NCBI GenBank assembly: GCA_020686985.1
Contig: JAJEPU010000038.1
Span: 1-32,705 of the forward strand
Length of the DNA: 32,705 bases
Origin: Brotaphodocola catenula
GTDB taxonomy: Bacteria > Bacillota > Clostridia > Lachnospirales > Lachnospiraceae
Direction of reading: 5' to 3'
Position numbers and translations under genes: made by a program. Each line of letters opens with the position of its first letter. Positions within the stretch are counted from its first letter, which is position 1. The notes under the pieces are model-generated. The model saw only the letters and a program-made list of their open reading frames with translations, was not told the origin of the DNA and searched no databases. Positions 1 to 8,474 of this stretch are shown here, piece by piece.

Positions 1-141
1 AGGAATTTGCGTACGTCGAGTATAACTATGTTCGCCCTCACAGCTACAATGGCTATGCAACGCCTCATGAAGCGCGAATCAACGCATAACTGCCCAGATC
101 TTTTTTAGCCACAAGAGTTACAAAAACGCTTGACCACAACA
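1..141 (+). mobile_element. Right end of an IS3-family insertion sequence (truncated by the window edge)
   Basis: The stretch holds the last codons of an IS3-family transposase (3-89), about 50 non-coding bases, and an end reading CTTGACCACAACA at 129-141. The CA-3' terminus matches the TG...CA ends of the IS3 family. Immediately after base 141 the sequence resumes a group II intron reverse transcriptase reading frame on the other strand, which fixes the junction. The left part of the element lies outside the window. Confidence 0.75.
3..89 (+). CDS. IS3-family transposase, C-terminal 28 residues (partial)
   Basis: Reading from base 3, the frame gives YVEYNYVRPHSYNGYATPHE-type sequence and stops with TAA at 87-89. 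A tail of the form YN-x-x-RPHSxxGYxTPxEA is typical of the IS3/IS150 group integrase core (rve domain), just after the catalytic Glu. Only the C-terminus is inside the window, so completeness of the transposase cannot be judged. The identification rests on this short but characteristic motif. Confidence 0.75.
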   Translation, partial: EFAYVEYNYVRPHSYNGYATPHEARINA

Positions 142-294
142 TCTATAGGCTAATAAAATGTTATCTTCACTAATAATTAATTCATACAGCTTATAAAAGT
201 TATTACCATTTTTACTTTGAGCGTATAATTTATCTGTGATTTTACTCATGTCATAATACGCTTCTTCCGCTCTAAGTCTTGTTTCTAAAGCCAA
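142..294 (-). pseudogene. Group II intron reverse transcriptase/maturase, N-terminal fragment
   Basis: A TTG start at 294-292 is preceded by GAGAAGGAGGTTGACAAC, a strong ribosome binding site. The frame reads about 51 residues ending in FYKLYELIISEDNILLAYR, matching the conserved N-terminus of LtrA-type group II intron reverse transcriptases (normally followed by NIKxNxGSxTxGxD). At base 141 the frame enters the IS end and stops at 118-120. The catalytic RT motifs (YADD etc.), maturase X domain and any HNH domain are absent from the window, so this copy is broken here. The rest of the gene may lie beyond the IS to the left. Confidence 0.75.
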
Positions 295-1053
295 GTTGTC
301 AACCTCCTTCTCAAAAGGATAGTTTCTCTTAGTCTTACTCGAACCAACTTATAATTAACCCAAAATAATTATTCAATTGTAATTGACTAAAGGCTATCCC
401 TCAGCTGTGTTTCCATAGCTTCATTGGTACTGTGCCTTCGCTCTCATTGGAATTAAAATGAGTTATAGTCAAATTCTTTTCCTCATTAACCGAACATCTC
501 ATTGATTATATGATTTTCATTTCGGTTTCCAACTTTCCACGTTCCAATTTCTCTATCCATCATATATGAACTTAGGATTCCTCTATGAACCTTCCACATA
601 TCTTAGTCCTGTAAACTAACAAGGTCTTTCATAACCACGATTCTTACTAAACCCCATGCAGATAGTACAAAAGTACTAAATATCTTTCGATATTTTCGGC
701 ATTTAGATTCTTTACTTCGAGGATTCGTCAGCCAAGCATTACTTGTACATACTATCCATATTCACCTTTTTCGGATGCCCGGCCTATCGTAAACCATATA
801 TTACTTCCAAATTTTCAAGCAGGCGGACTCTAGTCACTTTTATACCAACTTATACTCATATGTTTTCTTACTTAGGTCTCTTCAGCCGTCTTCAACGAGC
901 TTCATACAATAATATATAATCACTATTATCGCATGTCGTAGTATTAGCAATAGTCCTTCAGGGCGTTACTCCATCATTTGACTATTCAAGAAATTAGTTC
1001 TTTTTCTTTAAACAAAGAAACGGTTAATCTTTTCAATTAACAACGTGTCGCAC
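142..1053 (-). mobile_element. Group II intron, 5' portion, disrupted by an IS3-family element
   Basis: On the minus strand the intron begins with GTGCGAC (plus 1047-1053), the group II 5' consensus GUGYG. About 740 non-coding bases follow, the length expected for ribozyme domains I-III, then a ribosome binding site and the start of an intron-encoded reverse transcriptase (from 294 downward). Exon bases just upstream of the junction (AACCATG, 1054-1060) can pair over 7 bp, with one G-U, to TATGGTT in the intron (plus 792-798, about 255 nt in), the position expected for EBS1. GCGGAC in the exon pairs perfectly with GTCCGC (plus 823-828), a plausible EBS2. The 3' part, with domains V and VI, is cut off by the IS and window edge. 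Confidence 0.8.
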
Positions 1054-1276
1054 CATGGTTGCCGTCCGCGAACAGTGTGGTATATGGTCTGTCCTCCAGC
1101 CAGTCTAGGAGCTGCTTCTCCCGTTTGCTTTCCTTATCCTCCGCCCAAACCAGTCCGAAATCGCCGCAGATGATCATGTAATCATCGCGCGTCAGCTCTT
1201 TCTGTTCCGGGAAATTCTCCGTATTAAAGCGGTCCGGTTCCGCGTGAATATCCCCTGTCACGTAAATTCTTCCCAT
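1054..1276 (-). pseudogene. Calcineurin-like metallophosphoesterase, 5' exon interrupted by the intron
   Basis: Translation from ATG 1276 gives 74 residues plus one base of codon 75. It shows the first three metal-binding blocks of the metallophosphoesterase family: GDIH (8-11), GDFG (38-41) and GNH (72-74). The family motif is GNHE, and the exon stops after the G of the Glu codon, exactly where the group II intron starts. The few residues read beyond this point are intron sequence. The start has a good ribosome binding site (AAAAAAAGGAGAAAAGAAAA). It lies 60 bp downstream of tniQ on the same strand and may be the next gene of that operon. Function could only be restored by intron splicing, which is doubtful because an IS interrupts the intron. 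Confidence 0.8.
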
Positions 1277-1335
1277 TTTTCTTTTCTCCTTTTTTTACAT
1301 GATTCCGTTCTGATTCTACAAGGAGCTTACTGACA

Positions 1336-3420
1336 TCATACCATTCCGTCATATTCCTGTACAGTCCCGCTCTCGGCAGCCTGATCTGCACCGTCATGTT
1401 CTCCCGGAAGCTTCTTTTCCGACAGGACGTATTCGCCGTATCCGATCCGTTCCAGATAATCGTTTCTTACCAGCCATCGCATCAGGTCCTGCACCTGTTT
1501 CAGCGGCAGGATGTCAGCCGAGTCCCTGGGGTTCCAGAATCCCTTCCGTCGGCAGATTTCTTTTGCGGATAAATAAATCAGCGCTTCTTTTCTTTGTAGC
1601 GGTTTCGGTTTTGCCAGCCGGTGCGTAAAAAGCTTTGATTCCGTGGGTCTGGACAGTTCCTGCATGATGCATCCGGAATCCCGGAAAAATCTCTCGCCGT
1701 TTTCGCCTTCAATGCAATATCTGACGTTTTTCATGCCCGTAATGCGGTAATACCCTCCGGTGCAGGTGTTAAGGGCCTCTTCCAGTTCCATTCTTCGAAT
1801 TGCCTTGTGGCACAGATTGCATCGTCTCCCGCGGAGAAAATCATTCGGAATCATCTCCGTAACGGTTTCGCATACCCGGTGTCTGACCAGGATCCGGCTT
1901 CTCAAATCCGTGAAGCCGCTCACCGGCTCGTATTCGTCTCCTGCCAGTTCCCGCATCCGTTCCCGGAAATCTTCCGGGGAATTTCTTGGGGCACGCCGTC
2001 TTCCGCACGCCATGCAGGTCGGCCTCTTCTCAAAACGGCTCAGTTCCCACTGAAAGGTCTGACCGCAAACTTTGTGTTTCAACCGGACGATGTGCTCCTT
2101 TTTCCCTCCGATATACCGGATCAGTGTAAAATCGGGGGATGCAGCGCGGACACGTTCCGCCGCATCCGCAAAACTCACTTTTGTTTCGCAGTCGCATTTC
2201 TTCTGCATCCAGAGTGTCTCCATAAGGCGGGTTTTCCGCAATTTCCCGCAGGTTTTATGGATAATCTCAGCCCGTTCTCCCATGTCCTCCTCATTGACAT
2301 CCTGCGCCAGCTCATAATTTCCGTCTCCGAGAAAAGAAAGCCTTTGGTTGATCCGTTGTTGCAATGACAGCTTTGCTTCACAAAACGGACAGCCGCAGCC
2401 CAGACCGTGCGCATACGGATGGATATAGAAATTCTTTCCGCAGGTCCCGCACTTCAGACACACCAGCCTGCCGAACCCGGACATCAGCCGGAACCGCCCG
2501 CTGATTACGTCCGCAAACGATTCCTCCAGTTCCCCAAGACAGCGCTGCGCCTTTTCTTCCAGAACGGAATATTTACCGAACAGGAATGTCGTGAACGCCA
2601 TCAGCTCTTCCATTCCGTTCCATGGTTCCATCAGTATTTTCAGTACCCTTTTTTCACATTCGCCTTTCAGGTACGGAAGAAATCCGGCCGTCTCCACCGC
2701 TTCCTTTATTTTCTTCCGGATCCCCAGTTCTTCCATGCGTTCTGAAAACAGCGCCTGCAGTCCGCGAAGATCCAGAAACAGCGGCCGTTCATACATTTCA
2801 TATGCGAAACGGCTGATCTTCCATTCCGTTTCCGGATCTCCGGCCGGTTCTTTCTCCGACAGGATGATTCCGTCCTCATCCGGGTCCAGCACTTTCTCTT
2901 TCCTGCATGTCAGGATCTGCAGAGGAACCCGGTGGACGACACACACACGCACACCAGGCAGATGGTGCCAGGTGCGCAGATAGGAAAAACCGTACCGTTC
3001 ACGATCCTGCCGTCTGCATTCGGGGCATGACAGGAACTCCGGAATCATGTTTCCGCGGTTTCCAGTCCCGGTCAGGGCAGTGTCTTTTTCCCTCAGGATG
3101 AACTGCGTCCACCGCGCCTGGTTCCCGTATGCAAGGAACGGAAAAACCGCATACAGCGGCGTCATCTTCCTCAGCATTTCATCCGCTGACGGAAAGAAAC
3201 GGACCTGCCCGTATTCCTTACAGGTCCGGTCCATATCCCGGATAAAATCAACCCGTGCAGTCCAAGATACCCCTTCCAACGGCTGCAGTACGGTCCTTTC
3301 GGCCAGAAACCGTGTCCCGAATTCTTTGAGTGACGTGTATCCGTTCTCCAGTGACAGCCTGGAAAGCCAGCCGTAAAGCAGCTCATCTTCCATCGGCTTC
3401 ATGCATACGGGCATGATCAT
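1336..3420 (-). CDS. tniQ: TniQ/TnsD-family target-site selection protein
   Basis: The 694-aa protein opens with the TniQ signature PMEDELLYGWLSRLS (9-23). It carries the TniQ zinc motif CPEC (132-135), H152, C160 and H163. A further Cys cluster follows at 321-347, then three tandem zinc-ribbon-like modules of the form H-x2-C...C-x1/2-C (388-411, 449-472, 514-537). In Tn7 the TnsD/TniQ protein binds a specific attachment site and recruits TnsC; the long zinc-rich C-terminus suggests sequence-specific DNA binding here too. The start ATG at 3420 overlaps tnsC by 38 bp and has AAAGGAG about 9 bases upstream. The target site is not identifiable from this window. Confidence 0.85.
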   Translation of the reverse strand: MIMPVCMKPMEDELLYGWLSRLSLENGYTSLKEFGTRFLAERTVLQPLEGVSWTARVDFIRDMDRTCKEYGQVRFFPSADEMLRKMTPLYAVFPFLAYGNQARWTQFILREKDTALTGTGNRGNMIPEFLSCPECRRQDRERYGFSYLRTWHHLPGVRVCVVHRVPLQILTCRKEKVLDPDEDGIILSEKEPAGDPETEWKISRFAYEMYERPLFLDLRGLQALFSERMEELGIRKKIKEAVETAGFLPYLKGECEKRVLKILMEPWNGMEELMAFTTFLFGKYSVLEEKAQRCLGELEESFADVISGRFRLMSGFGRLVCLKCGTCGKNFYIHPYAHGLGCGCPFCEAKLSLQQRINQRLSFLGDGNYELAQDVNEEDMGERAEIIHKTCGKLRKTRLMETLWMQKKCDCETKVSFADAAERVRAASPDFTLIRYIGGKKEHIVRLKHKVCGQTFQWELSRFEKRPTCMACGRRRAPRNSPEDFRERMRELAGDEYEPVSGFTDLRSRILVRHRVCETVTEMIPNDFLRGRRCNLCHKAIRRMELEEALNTCTGGYYRITGMKNVRYCIEGENGERFFRDSGCIMQELSRPTESKLFTHRLAKPKPLQRKEALIYLSAKEICRRKGFWNPRDSADILPLKQVQDLMRWLVRNDYLERIGYGEYVLSEKKLPGEHDGADQAAESGTVQEYDGMV

Positions 3421-5068
3421 GACGAGGCTCCTTTCCGTTCTCGATGCAGCCCATCAGCGCGGTTTCGATTTTTTTCATCTTTCCGTCATCCACGGCTGCC
3501 TGCTTTGTTCCAACCGTCCGTCGTTTTCCTTTTCCGACCTTTTTTAAGACGGCAAGAACCCTCTGAACACGTTCTCCCTTGGCGGCCTTTTTGAAGCCGT
3601 CCTCCTGCTCCGCTTTGGCAAATGCCTTCCGGATCTGAAGTTCCGAATACTCCGGATAACAGTCGGCAACGGATCCGATGACCTGGGATAGGACCGTGTC
3701 CCGGTCGTAACCGCTTTCGATGTTTTCCTTCGCCTCCCTGCGGATCGCTTCCGCCGCCCGTCTTTCCTCATCCGCCAGGGCCGACTGCTGGATATCCGCC
3801 AGCATGTTTTCCCGAAGCTCCAGGAACTTCTGCTCATTCTCAACCAGGGATTCCTTCAACAGCCCCCGCATTTCCCGGATGTGTTTTTCAGCAATCTTAT
3901 GTACATAGGCTTCGTCAAGCACCGGCTGCATCCGGCTGCTCAAAGCCTCGAACTGCAGCATCATCCATAAGGTGGTCAGAAGATCGATGCTTCCGCAGCT
4001 TTCCGCATACATGGCATCCGCGACTTCCTCTGTCAGATCCGCCGCTTTATCCAGCCACTGGTATTTCCAGATCCGGCGGATGATTTCGCCCATATAGGCC
4101 CGGTCTTTGCAATAAGAGTCCGCCCGGATAATCGAGCTTGCCATGCGCCTCTGGATCCGCAGCATGCTGCCCCATAACCTGCACGCCTCCGGGGTTCCGA
4201 TGGCCACGATTGCCACACCCGTCTGTGCCGTGATCGTCAGAAAATTCTCAAAGCTCTTCGCGCTGCTCTGTGAAAAATCAAGGAACTGGATCTCGTCGAT
4301 TGCAATCACCCCGATATGATATATCTCAATCCATCCGCAGACAATGGAAACAATCTTTCCCAGGTTTGCCTTACCCGAAACCGCATTCAGGTGATCCGTC
4401 CCGGTATCCAGCAGCCGGTCGATCTGTTTGGCAAATGAAAGGAACAGGGCCGTCAGGTTTGAATTTGCAAAGGCGGTCAGACGGATGATCGGGATCTGCG
4501 TGTAAAATCCGTCCGGAAAGGTGTGGCGGATGACCCGCGGATACTTCGCGCACGTCAGGTCAAATGCCGTTGATTTTCCCACCCCGGAAGTTCCGACGAT
4601 GGAGAATCCGAGCACATTGGCGGAAATATCGTTCGTGCATGAAATAATATTGGTCGGTGTCTCTTCGCCAGCCACCCTGGTCGGTCTGGCAATCGCCGTT
4701 ATCCCGTTCCGTCTGCTGACGTAGGATGAAATCAGGGCCGTGGACAGATGGTATTCGATGAGAGAGTGGAACGGGAACGGATACCGGATCCGTTTCAGGC
4801 CGATCAGCTGGCGCTTTCTTTCATACGGCGGTGCCGTCTTCACCTTTGCCGGATCATATCCGGGAATCGGGATGCTGTTCTGGCTGAACAGTTCACTGAC
4901 ATCGGCCGCCCGCGGCAGGGCACAGATATCCGGATTGCCCAGATTGCCGTTCCGCTTCCAGTAACGCGCCTCCACACAGTCCTCCGCCGTCAGATCCACG
5001 TCGTCATACAGATTGTCGCTCTCTTCCGTCTCCACGTAATCAAGAGGCATGTCCTTAAGAAATCTCAT
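3383..5068 (-). CDS. tnsC: TnsC-like AAA+ transposition regulator
   Basis: The protein has 561 aa from the ATG at 5068, chosen because AAGGAAGG lies just upstream; an in-frame upstream ATG (5143) would sit inside tnsB. It shows Walker A GTSGVGKST (about 159-167), Walker B VIAIDEIQF (about 253-261) and a sensor-1-like segment VAIVAIGTPE (about 284-293). TnsC is the ATP-dependent switch that links the target-selection protein (TniQ/TnsD) to the TnsAB transposase and gives target immunity in Tn7. The gene starts 22 bp after tnsB ends and overlaps tniQ, consistent with coordinated translation. The C-terminal third is charged and Lys/Arg/Glu-rich. Confidence 0.88.
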   Translation of the reverse strand: MRFLKDMPLDYVETEESDNLYDDVDLTAEDCVEARYWKRNGNLGNPDICALPRAADVSELFSQNSIPIPGYDPAKVKTAPPYERKRQLIGLKRIRYPFPFHSLIEYHLSTALISSYVSRRNGITAIARPTRVAGEETPTNIISCTNDISANVLGFSIVGTSGVGKSTAFDLTCAKYPRVIRHTFPDGFYTQIPIIRLTAFANSNLTALFLSFAKQIDRLLDTGTDHLNAVSGKANLGKIVSIVCGWIEIYHIGVIAIDEIQFLDFSQSSAKSFENFLTITAQTGVAIVAIGTPEACRLWGSMLRIQRRMASSIIRADSYCKDRAYMGEIIRRIWKYQWLDKAADLTEEVADAMYAESCGSIDLLTTLWMMLQFEALSSRMQPVLDEAYVHKIAEKHIREMRGLLKESLVENEQKFLELRENMLADIQQSALADEERRAAEAIRREAKENIESGYDRDTVLSQVIGSVADCYPEYSELQIRKAFAKAEQEDGFKKAAKGERVQRVLAVLKKVGKGKRRTVGTKQAAVDDGKMKKIETALMGCIENGKEPRHDHARMHEADGR

Positions 5069-5090
5069 GATTTTCCTTCCTTTCCGAATT

Positions 5091-7277
5091 TTATAAGCCC
5101 CAATATTTTTCCATTCCGCTGAAATCGTCCGGAAGAACCTCAAGTATCGTTTCGGACGATTTCACCGTCTTGGCTGTCTTCTTTTCCGTAATGTTTTCTT
5201 TTTGATCCCATGTATGTTCCGGTATCCTGCCGGTATCCGGCAGTCCGGTCACAACGTCGGCTTTCCCTGCCGTAAGACGATCTGCAAGCGTATTGGAAAT
5301 CTGACCGTTCTCCTGTTCCTGCTTTCTGGCATTCCGGATGTCCTTTTTCCGGTTCTTTCCGGCATTCTGCAGCTTTTTCGCCGTCCTGATGACATCCGCC
5401 ATGTCGCGCTGAACACTGACCTGCTGCTCCAGATCGTGTGCTTCCAGACCCTTGCCTGTCTCCTTTTTCCGTTTCCAGAGTCCGTCATATTCCTTCCAGC
5501 TCATGTTTTTAAAGGATTTCTGCTCCTCCCGGATTTCGTTCAGGGGGATGACGTGCAGCACGCCGTCTTCCATCAGGTACACGTGATTGATGCTTCGCGG
5601 ATCGTAGCGGACTCCCGGCAGTGCTTCCCTTTTTTTTCCCGTTTTCCACATTTTCTCCAGAAGCCACGGTTCTCCGTTTTCATAGAACAGGCCGCGGTAT
5701 GTAACGCCGCGTCGGGAGATCTGGAACTTCCGGTCCGTTTTCAGAAGTGCGAAAAATGCGGTCTTTTTCGTGCTTTCCGTCAGCCAACGCGGTGTCATCA
5801 GGTATTCACAGCCGTACTGCCAGATGGAGGCCGGGATTGGCGGAACATCTGCCTGAATCATTTCCTTTGTCAGCGGATATCCATCCCGCTTGTGCTGATT
5901 GAAATAAATGACAAACCGGTATGCCATGCGCCGGATGTCGTCCAGATCGGTGCAGGCGGTCTCGTAATGCCGGGAATCATGTTTCTTCATGATGACTCCC
6001 GTTCCGGCAGCCGCTCCTCTCACAAGTTCCTGGAACTGGTGGAATGACTGTTCGACGAGGCCTTTCATGGAACCCGTGGCCGGAGGCGCCAGAACGATGT
6101 TCATTCCGATTTCCCGGCCTACCCGTCTCATGTCCTCCGACGTGTACTCGGCACCGTGGTCCGTTCTAAGTTCCTGCGGAATGAATCCCATCGGGCAGAC
6201 TTCAACCGGTGCGGTCAGACCGTACCGTTCGTACTGTTCCCTTCCGTCAAAAAACAGCGACATCAAAAGGTTGGTGATTCCGACAAACGAGTTGTTCGCG
6301 TAATCGACCCAGCAGCCCACGATGCAGCAGGAATAAACATCGATGGCGAGATACATGACCGCACGCCCGACCACCTGCCTGCTGTCCTGCGTGGACACGT
6401 TGATCATGTCGATTTCCACCTCATCGACCTCCACGATATGGCCGGGACCGGCACAGCCGCTCTGGCTGTTTCCCAGAAGAAGCCTTGCGTTGTTTCGCCG
6501 CTCCTTCGCGCTCATCTTTAACGGCATGATGCCGTTTTCGCCACCCTGCTTTTTGCAGTAGGTCCAGAAACGTTTGTAGGTGGGGATTTCTTCCAATGGG
6601 AGCATCTTCTGGACCAGGGCACCGTCAACATATTCCTGCGTCATGTAGTGCTTTCCGACGAGATAGCGGTATGCAGATTTAAGTGACACTCCGGCCTCTT
6701 TTCCTTTCAGAAAATACTGATAACCGTCCTGAAATATCTCTTCCAGGCGTTCGTCATTGGCAACCGTTTTATCACCATGCCCCCGGACGGAATCTCCTGT
6801 TTTATAGTCATTCACTCTGTTTTTCTCGCCTTTTCTTCCATCAACCAGGGAATACCGATTACGTCCTGACTGAAGGTAAAGCCGAATCAGCTTATAAACG
6901 GTTGTTTTTCGGCAGCCCAGCTCCTGCATGAGCGCTTTTACTTCCGGTTTTGTTTCTTTCGAGGAAATTCTCTCCCATGCCGGATACATACTCTGGAGCA
7001 TGCGTTCCATTGCCTTTGCTTTACGCGCTATCTCTTCTTCTTCATCCAACGTAAGCTTCTTAACCCGGTAATCATCATTCCATTCAACCTTTTCAAATTC
7101 GCCCAGATTCATCCGGTATTTTAAAAGCTCCGTGGAAAAACGTACAATGTTTAACCTGCTTACATCCAGCTGTACGAATATTACCGTATTTTCCGTCAGT
7201 ACAAGAATTCGATAGTATTCCTTATCCGCATGTATTACATTACCCGCCTGTAACTGCGATTGTTCTTTATTTTCCAT
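5091..7277 (-). CDS. tnsB: TnsB-like DDE transposase
   Basis: The 728-aa protein has an N-terminal DNA-binding part with a helix-turn-helix-like segment (about 116-135) and an RNase H-fold integrase core. Candidate catalytic residues are D285 (in HIVEVDEVEID), D373 (in LRTDHGAEY) and E409 (in GLVEQSFHQ), with 35 residues between the second Asp and the Glu, i.e. a DD(35)E layout. TnsB joins transposon 3' ends to target DNA and binds repeated sites in the ends. The ATG at 7277 has AGGAGG upstream and overlaps tnsA by 11 bp. The C-terminal tail, which in Tn7 contacts TnsC, is long and polar here. Confidence 0.9.
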   Translation of the reverse strand: MENKEQSQLQAGNVIHADKEYYRILVLTENTVIFVQLDVSRLNIVRFSTELLKYRMNLGEFEKVEWNDDYRVKKLTLDEEEEIARKAKAMERMLQSMYPAWERISSKETKPEVKALMQELGCRKTTVYKLIRLYLQSGRNRYSLVDGRKGEKNRVNDYKTGDSVRGHGDKTVANDERLEEIFQDGYQYFLKGKEAGVSLKSAYRYLVGKHYMTQEYVDGALVQKMLPLEEIPTYKRFWTYCKKQGGENGIMPLKMSAKERRNNARLLLGNSQSGCAGPGHIVEVDEVEIDMINVSTQDSRQVVGRAVMYLAIDVYSCCIVGCWVDYANNSFVGITNLLMSLFFDGREQYERYGLTAPVEVCPMGFIPQELRTDHGAEYTSEDMRRVGREIGMNIVLAPPATGSMKGLVEQSFHQFQELVRGAAAGTGVIMKKHDSRHYETACTDLDDIRRMAYRFVIYFNQHKRDGYPLTKEMIQADVPPIPASIWQYGCEYLMTPRWLTESTKKTAFFALLKTDRKFQISRRGVTYRGLFYENGEPWLLEKMWKTGKKREALPGVRYDPRSINHVYLMEDGVLHVIPLNEIREEQKSFKNMSWKEYDGLWKRKKETGKGLEAHDLEQQVSVQRDMADVIRTAKKLQNAGKNRKKDIRNARKQEQENGQISNTLADRLTAGKADVVTGLPDTGRIPEHTWDQKENITEKKTAKTVKSSETILEVLPDDFSGMEKYWGL

Positions 7278-7956
7278 CCCGGTACCTCCTGTAAGTTTCT
7301 CTGATTTTCTCTTCGTTACCTTTTACCAGACCTGCAAACCGTATGCTTTCCCTATCCATGGGAATCGATACCGCCTTATGAGCGACCAGGTATTTCAGCA
7401 TGGCTTCCTCGCTCTGCACATGTGCCGGATCGTAATAAGCCATGCAGTGCTCAATGTTAACCGCGAGTGTTTTATTCAGGTTCTCCCGTAAAACAATCCG
7501 AAAATCAATGCCATACCGCGTCCAGTATTCCATCTCAATACATTGCCGCACCAAAAGAGTTTGGTATTTCGGCGAATCCGGATTAAACTCTTCCGCGCCC
7601 GATTTAATGCTGTATGCAATCCTGCTGTCATTACGAAATGTAATGAGGAAATCCGTGGACAGGACATTGCGCAGAACGCGGAATCCATGTTCCTCACAGA
7701 TGTTCCGTACCGTCTCGGAAGAAAGCATCATCTGTTCCTGAATCAGTTTCACGTCATCCCGGTAACGCATAATCCAGAAAAATTCCTTTTCACCCATTGA
7801 TAACGTATCCACGGTCCTTTCCGCAATCGGATCGTATACTGCCGTTGATGTTCCGATACTGCCGATTTCATTTGCTTTAATGAATCCGACGTACCGGTCA
7901 CCGGTTCCGAGGCATCTGCCCTCCTGTATTTTTTTGGCGTCGCTTTTCTGTTTCAA
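7267..7956 (-). CDS. tnsA: TnsA-like heteromeric transposase endonuclease subunit
   Basis: The protein has 229 aa from a TTG at 7956-7954, chosen because GAGGAGGTGAGAAA precedes it; an earlier in-frame TTG at 7977 has no such site. TnsA has a restriction-enzyme fold and cuts the 5' ends of the transposon. Residues fitting the catalytic set are E58 (in GEKEFFW), D102 (in STDFLITF) and K118 (in YSIKSG), close to the E/D/K spacing of Tn7 TnsA. It is the first gene of the tns operon. The stop TGA of a short upstream frame overlaps the TTG start (TTGA), suggesting possible translational coupling. Similarity is at motif level; its position next to tnsB supports the call. Confidence 0.82.
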   Translation of the reverse strand: MKQKSDAKKIQEGRCLGTGDRYVGFIKANEIGSIGTSTAVYDPIAERTVDTLSMGEKEFFWIMRYRDDVKLIQEQMMLSSETVRNICEEHGFRVLRNVLSTDFLITFRNDSRIAYSIKSGAEEFNPDSPKYQTLLVRQCIEMEYWTRYGIDFRIVLRENLNKTLAVNIEHCMAYYDPAHVQSEEAMLKYLVAHKAVSIPMDRESIRFAGLVKGNEEKIRETYRRYRDGK

Positions 7957-8474
7957 TTTCTCACCTCCTCGGTCCAATTATGGACCATTCCGATCCATTC
8001 TCTTTTATCTGCAAGGCTCATGGAATATAAACCTATCTTTTCTTTTTGAAAAAGTTCCTTATATCGACTGTGCATTTTTGAATTTTGACGAACTGAACAA
8101 TCAAAATGACTGTCTTTTGATGTATCTTTTCTTGCGGATAGATGAATTCCGCTTTTCAAGGCAAAATGTATGTATCATCTCGTACACATACAGTCATTTT
8201 GCTTTTAAAATACTGCTTTTCGTGCCGGCACACACTATGACTGTTTATTTCTTCATATTTATCACAAACACACGCACTATGACTGCGTTAGTTCGTGCTT
8301 ACTAACTGCGGATATCAAAATTTATTATATTTCATTTGGGATGACTGTATATTTTTGTTTGCACGCAGTCATTTCGATGTGTGATTTTCCTTTGTAAATC
8401 CAGTTTCCCGGAATCGGGAACTGTGCTATACTTTTGTTATTACTTATGAGAAAAATCTTCGAGGTACACGTAAG
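7957..8474. other. Divergent regulatory region between tnsA and an XRE regulator, with scattered ATGACTG sites
   Basis: No convincing complete gene is seen in these 518 bases. Six copies of ATGACTG or its reverse complement CAGTCAT occur: 8106-8112 (+), 8191-8197 (-), 8237-8243 (+), 8279-8285 (+), 8341-8347 (+) and 8366-8372 (-). The last two form an inverted pair. Several are followed by T-rich sequence. A short minus-strand frame (starting MSLADKREW) ends at 7953 across the tnsA start. The sites could be TnsB-binding sites of a transposon end, since tnsA lies next to an end in Tn7, or operators; mixed orientation favours neither clearly. Confidence 0.5.
8405..8432 (+). promoter_or_regulatory. 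Extended -10 promoter with inverted-repeat operator for the XRE gene
   Basis: An extended -10 TGC-TATACT lies at 8424-8432. A perfect inverted repeat TTCCCG-GAAT-CGGGAA (8405-8420) covers the place where a -35 would be, and no good -35 is present. This layout fits autoregulation by the XRE-type protein encoded 42 bp downstream, which is an inference. Confidence 0.6.

Larger units (their letters stand above)
1336..7956 (-). mobile_element. Tn7-like transposition operon (tnsA-tnsB-tnsC-tniQ/tnsD)
   Basis: Four genes are transcribed leftwards with overlaps or gaps of at most 22 bp, in the order TnsA endonuclease, TnsB DDE transposase, TnsC AAA+ regulator and TniQ/TnsD target selector. This is the Tn7 core order. 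No TnsE and no CRISPR effector is seen in the window. The promoter side at 7957-8474 contains repeated ATGACTG-type sites. The far (tniQ) side runs into the broken metallophosphoesterase and then the window edge, so neither end is proven. Confidence 0.85.

Noticed and set aside
1037-1053. Complete 79-aa metallophosphoesterase ending GNHGATRC
   Set aside because: The last five residues are intron sequence; the true exon ends at 1054 within the Glu codon.
5069-5143. Upstream ATG for tnsC at 5143
   Set aside because: It lies inside tnsB without a ribosome binding site, whereas the ATG at 5068 has AAGGAAGG just upstream.
1336-7956. CRISPR-associated transposon (CAST)
   Set aside because: The TnsABC-TniQ set could suggest it, but no Cas12k, Cascade gene or CRISPR array is seen, and the long zinc-rich TniQ looks like a self-targeting TnsD type.
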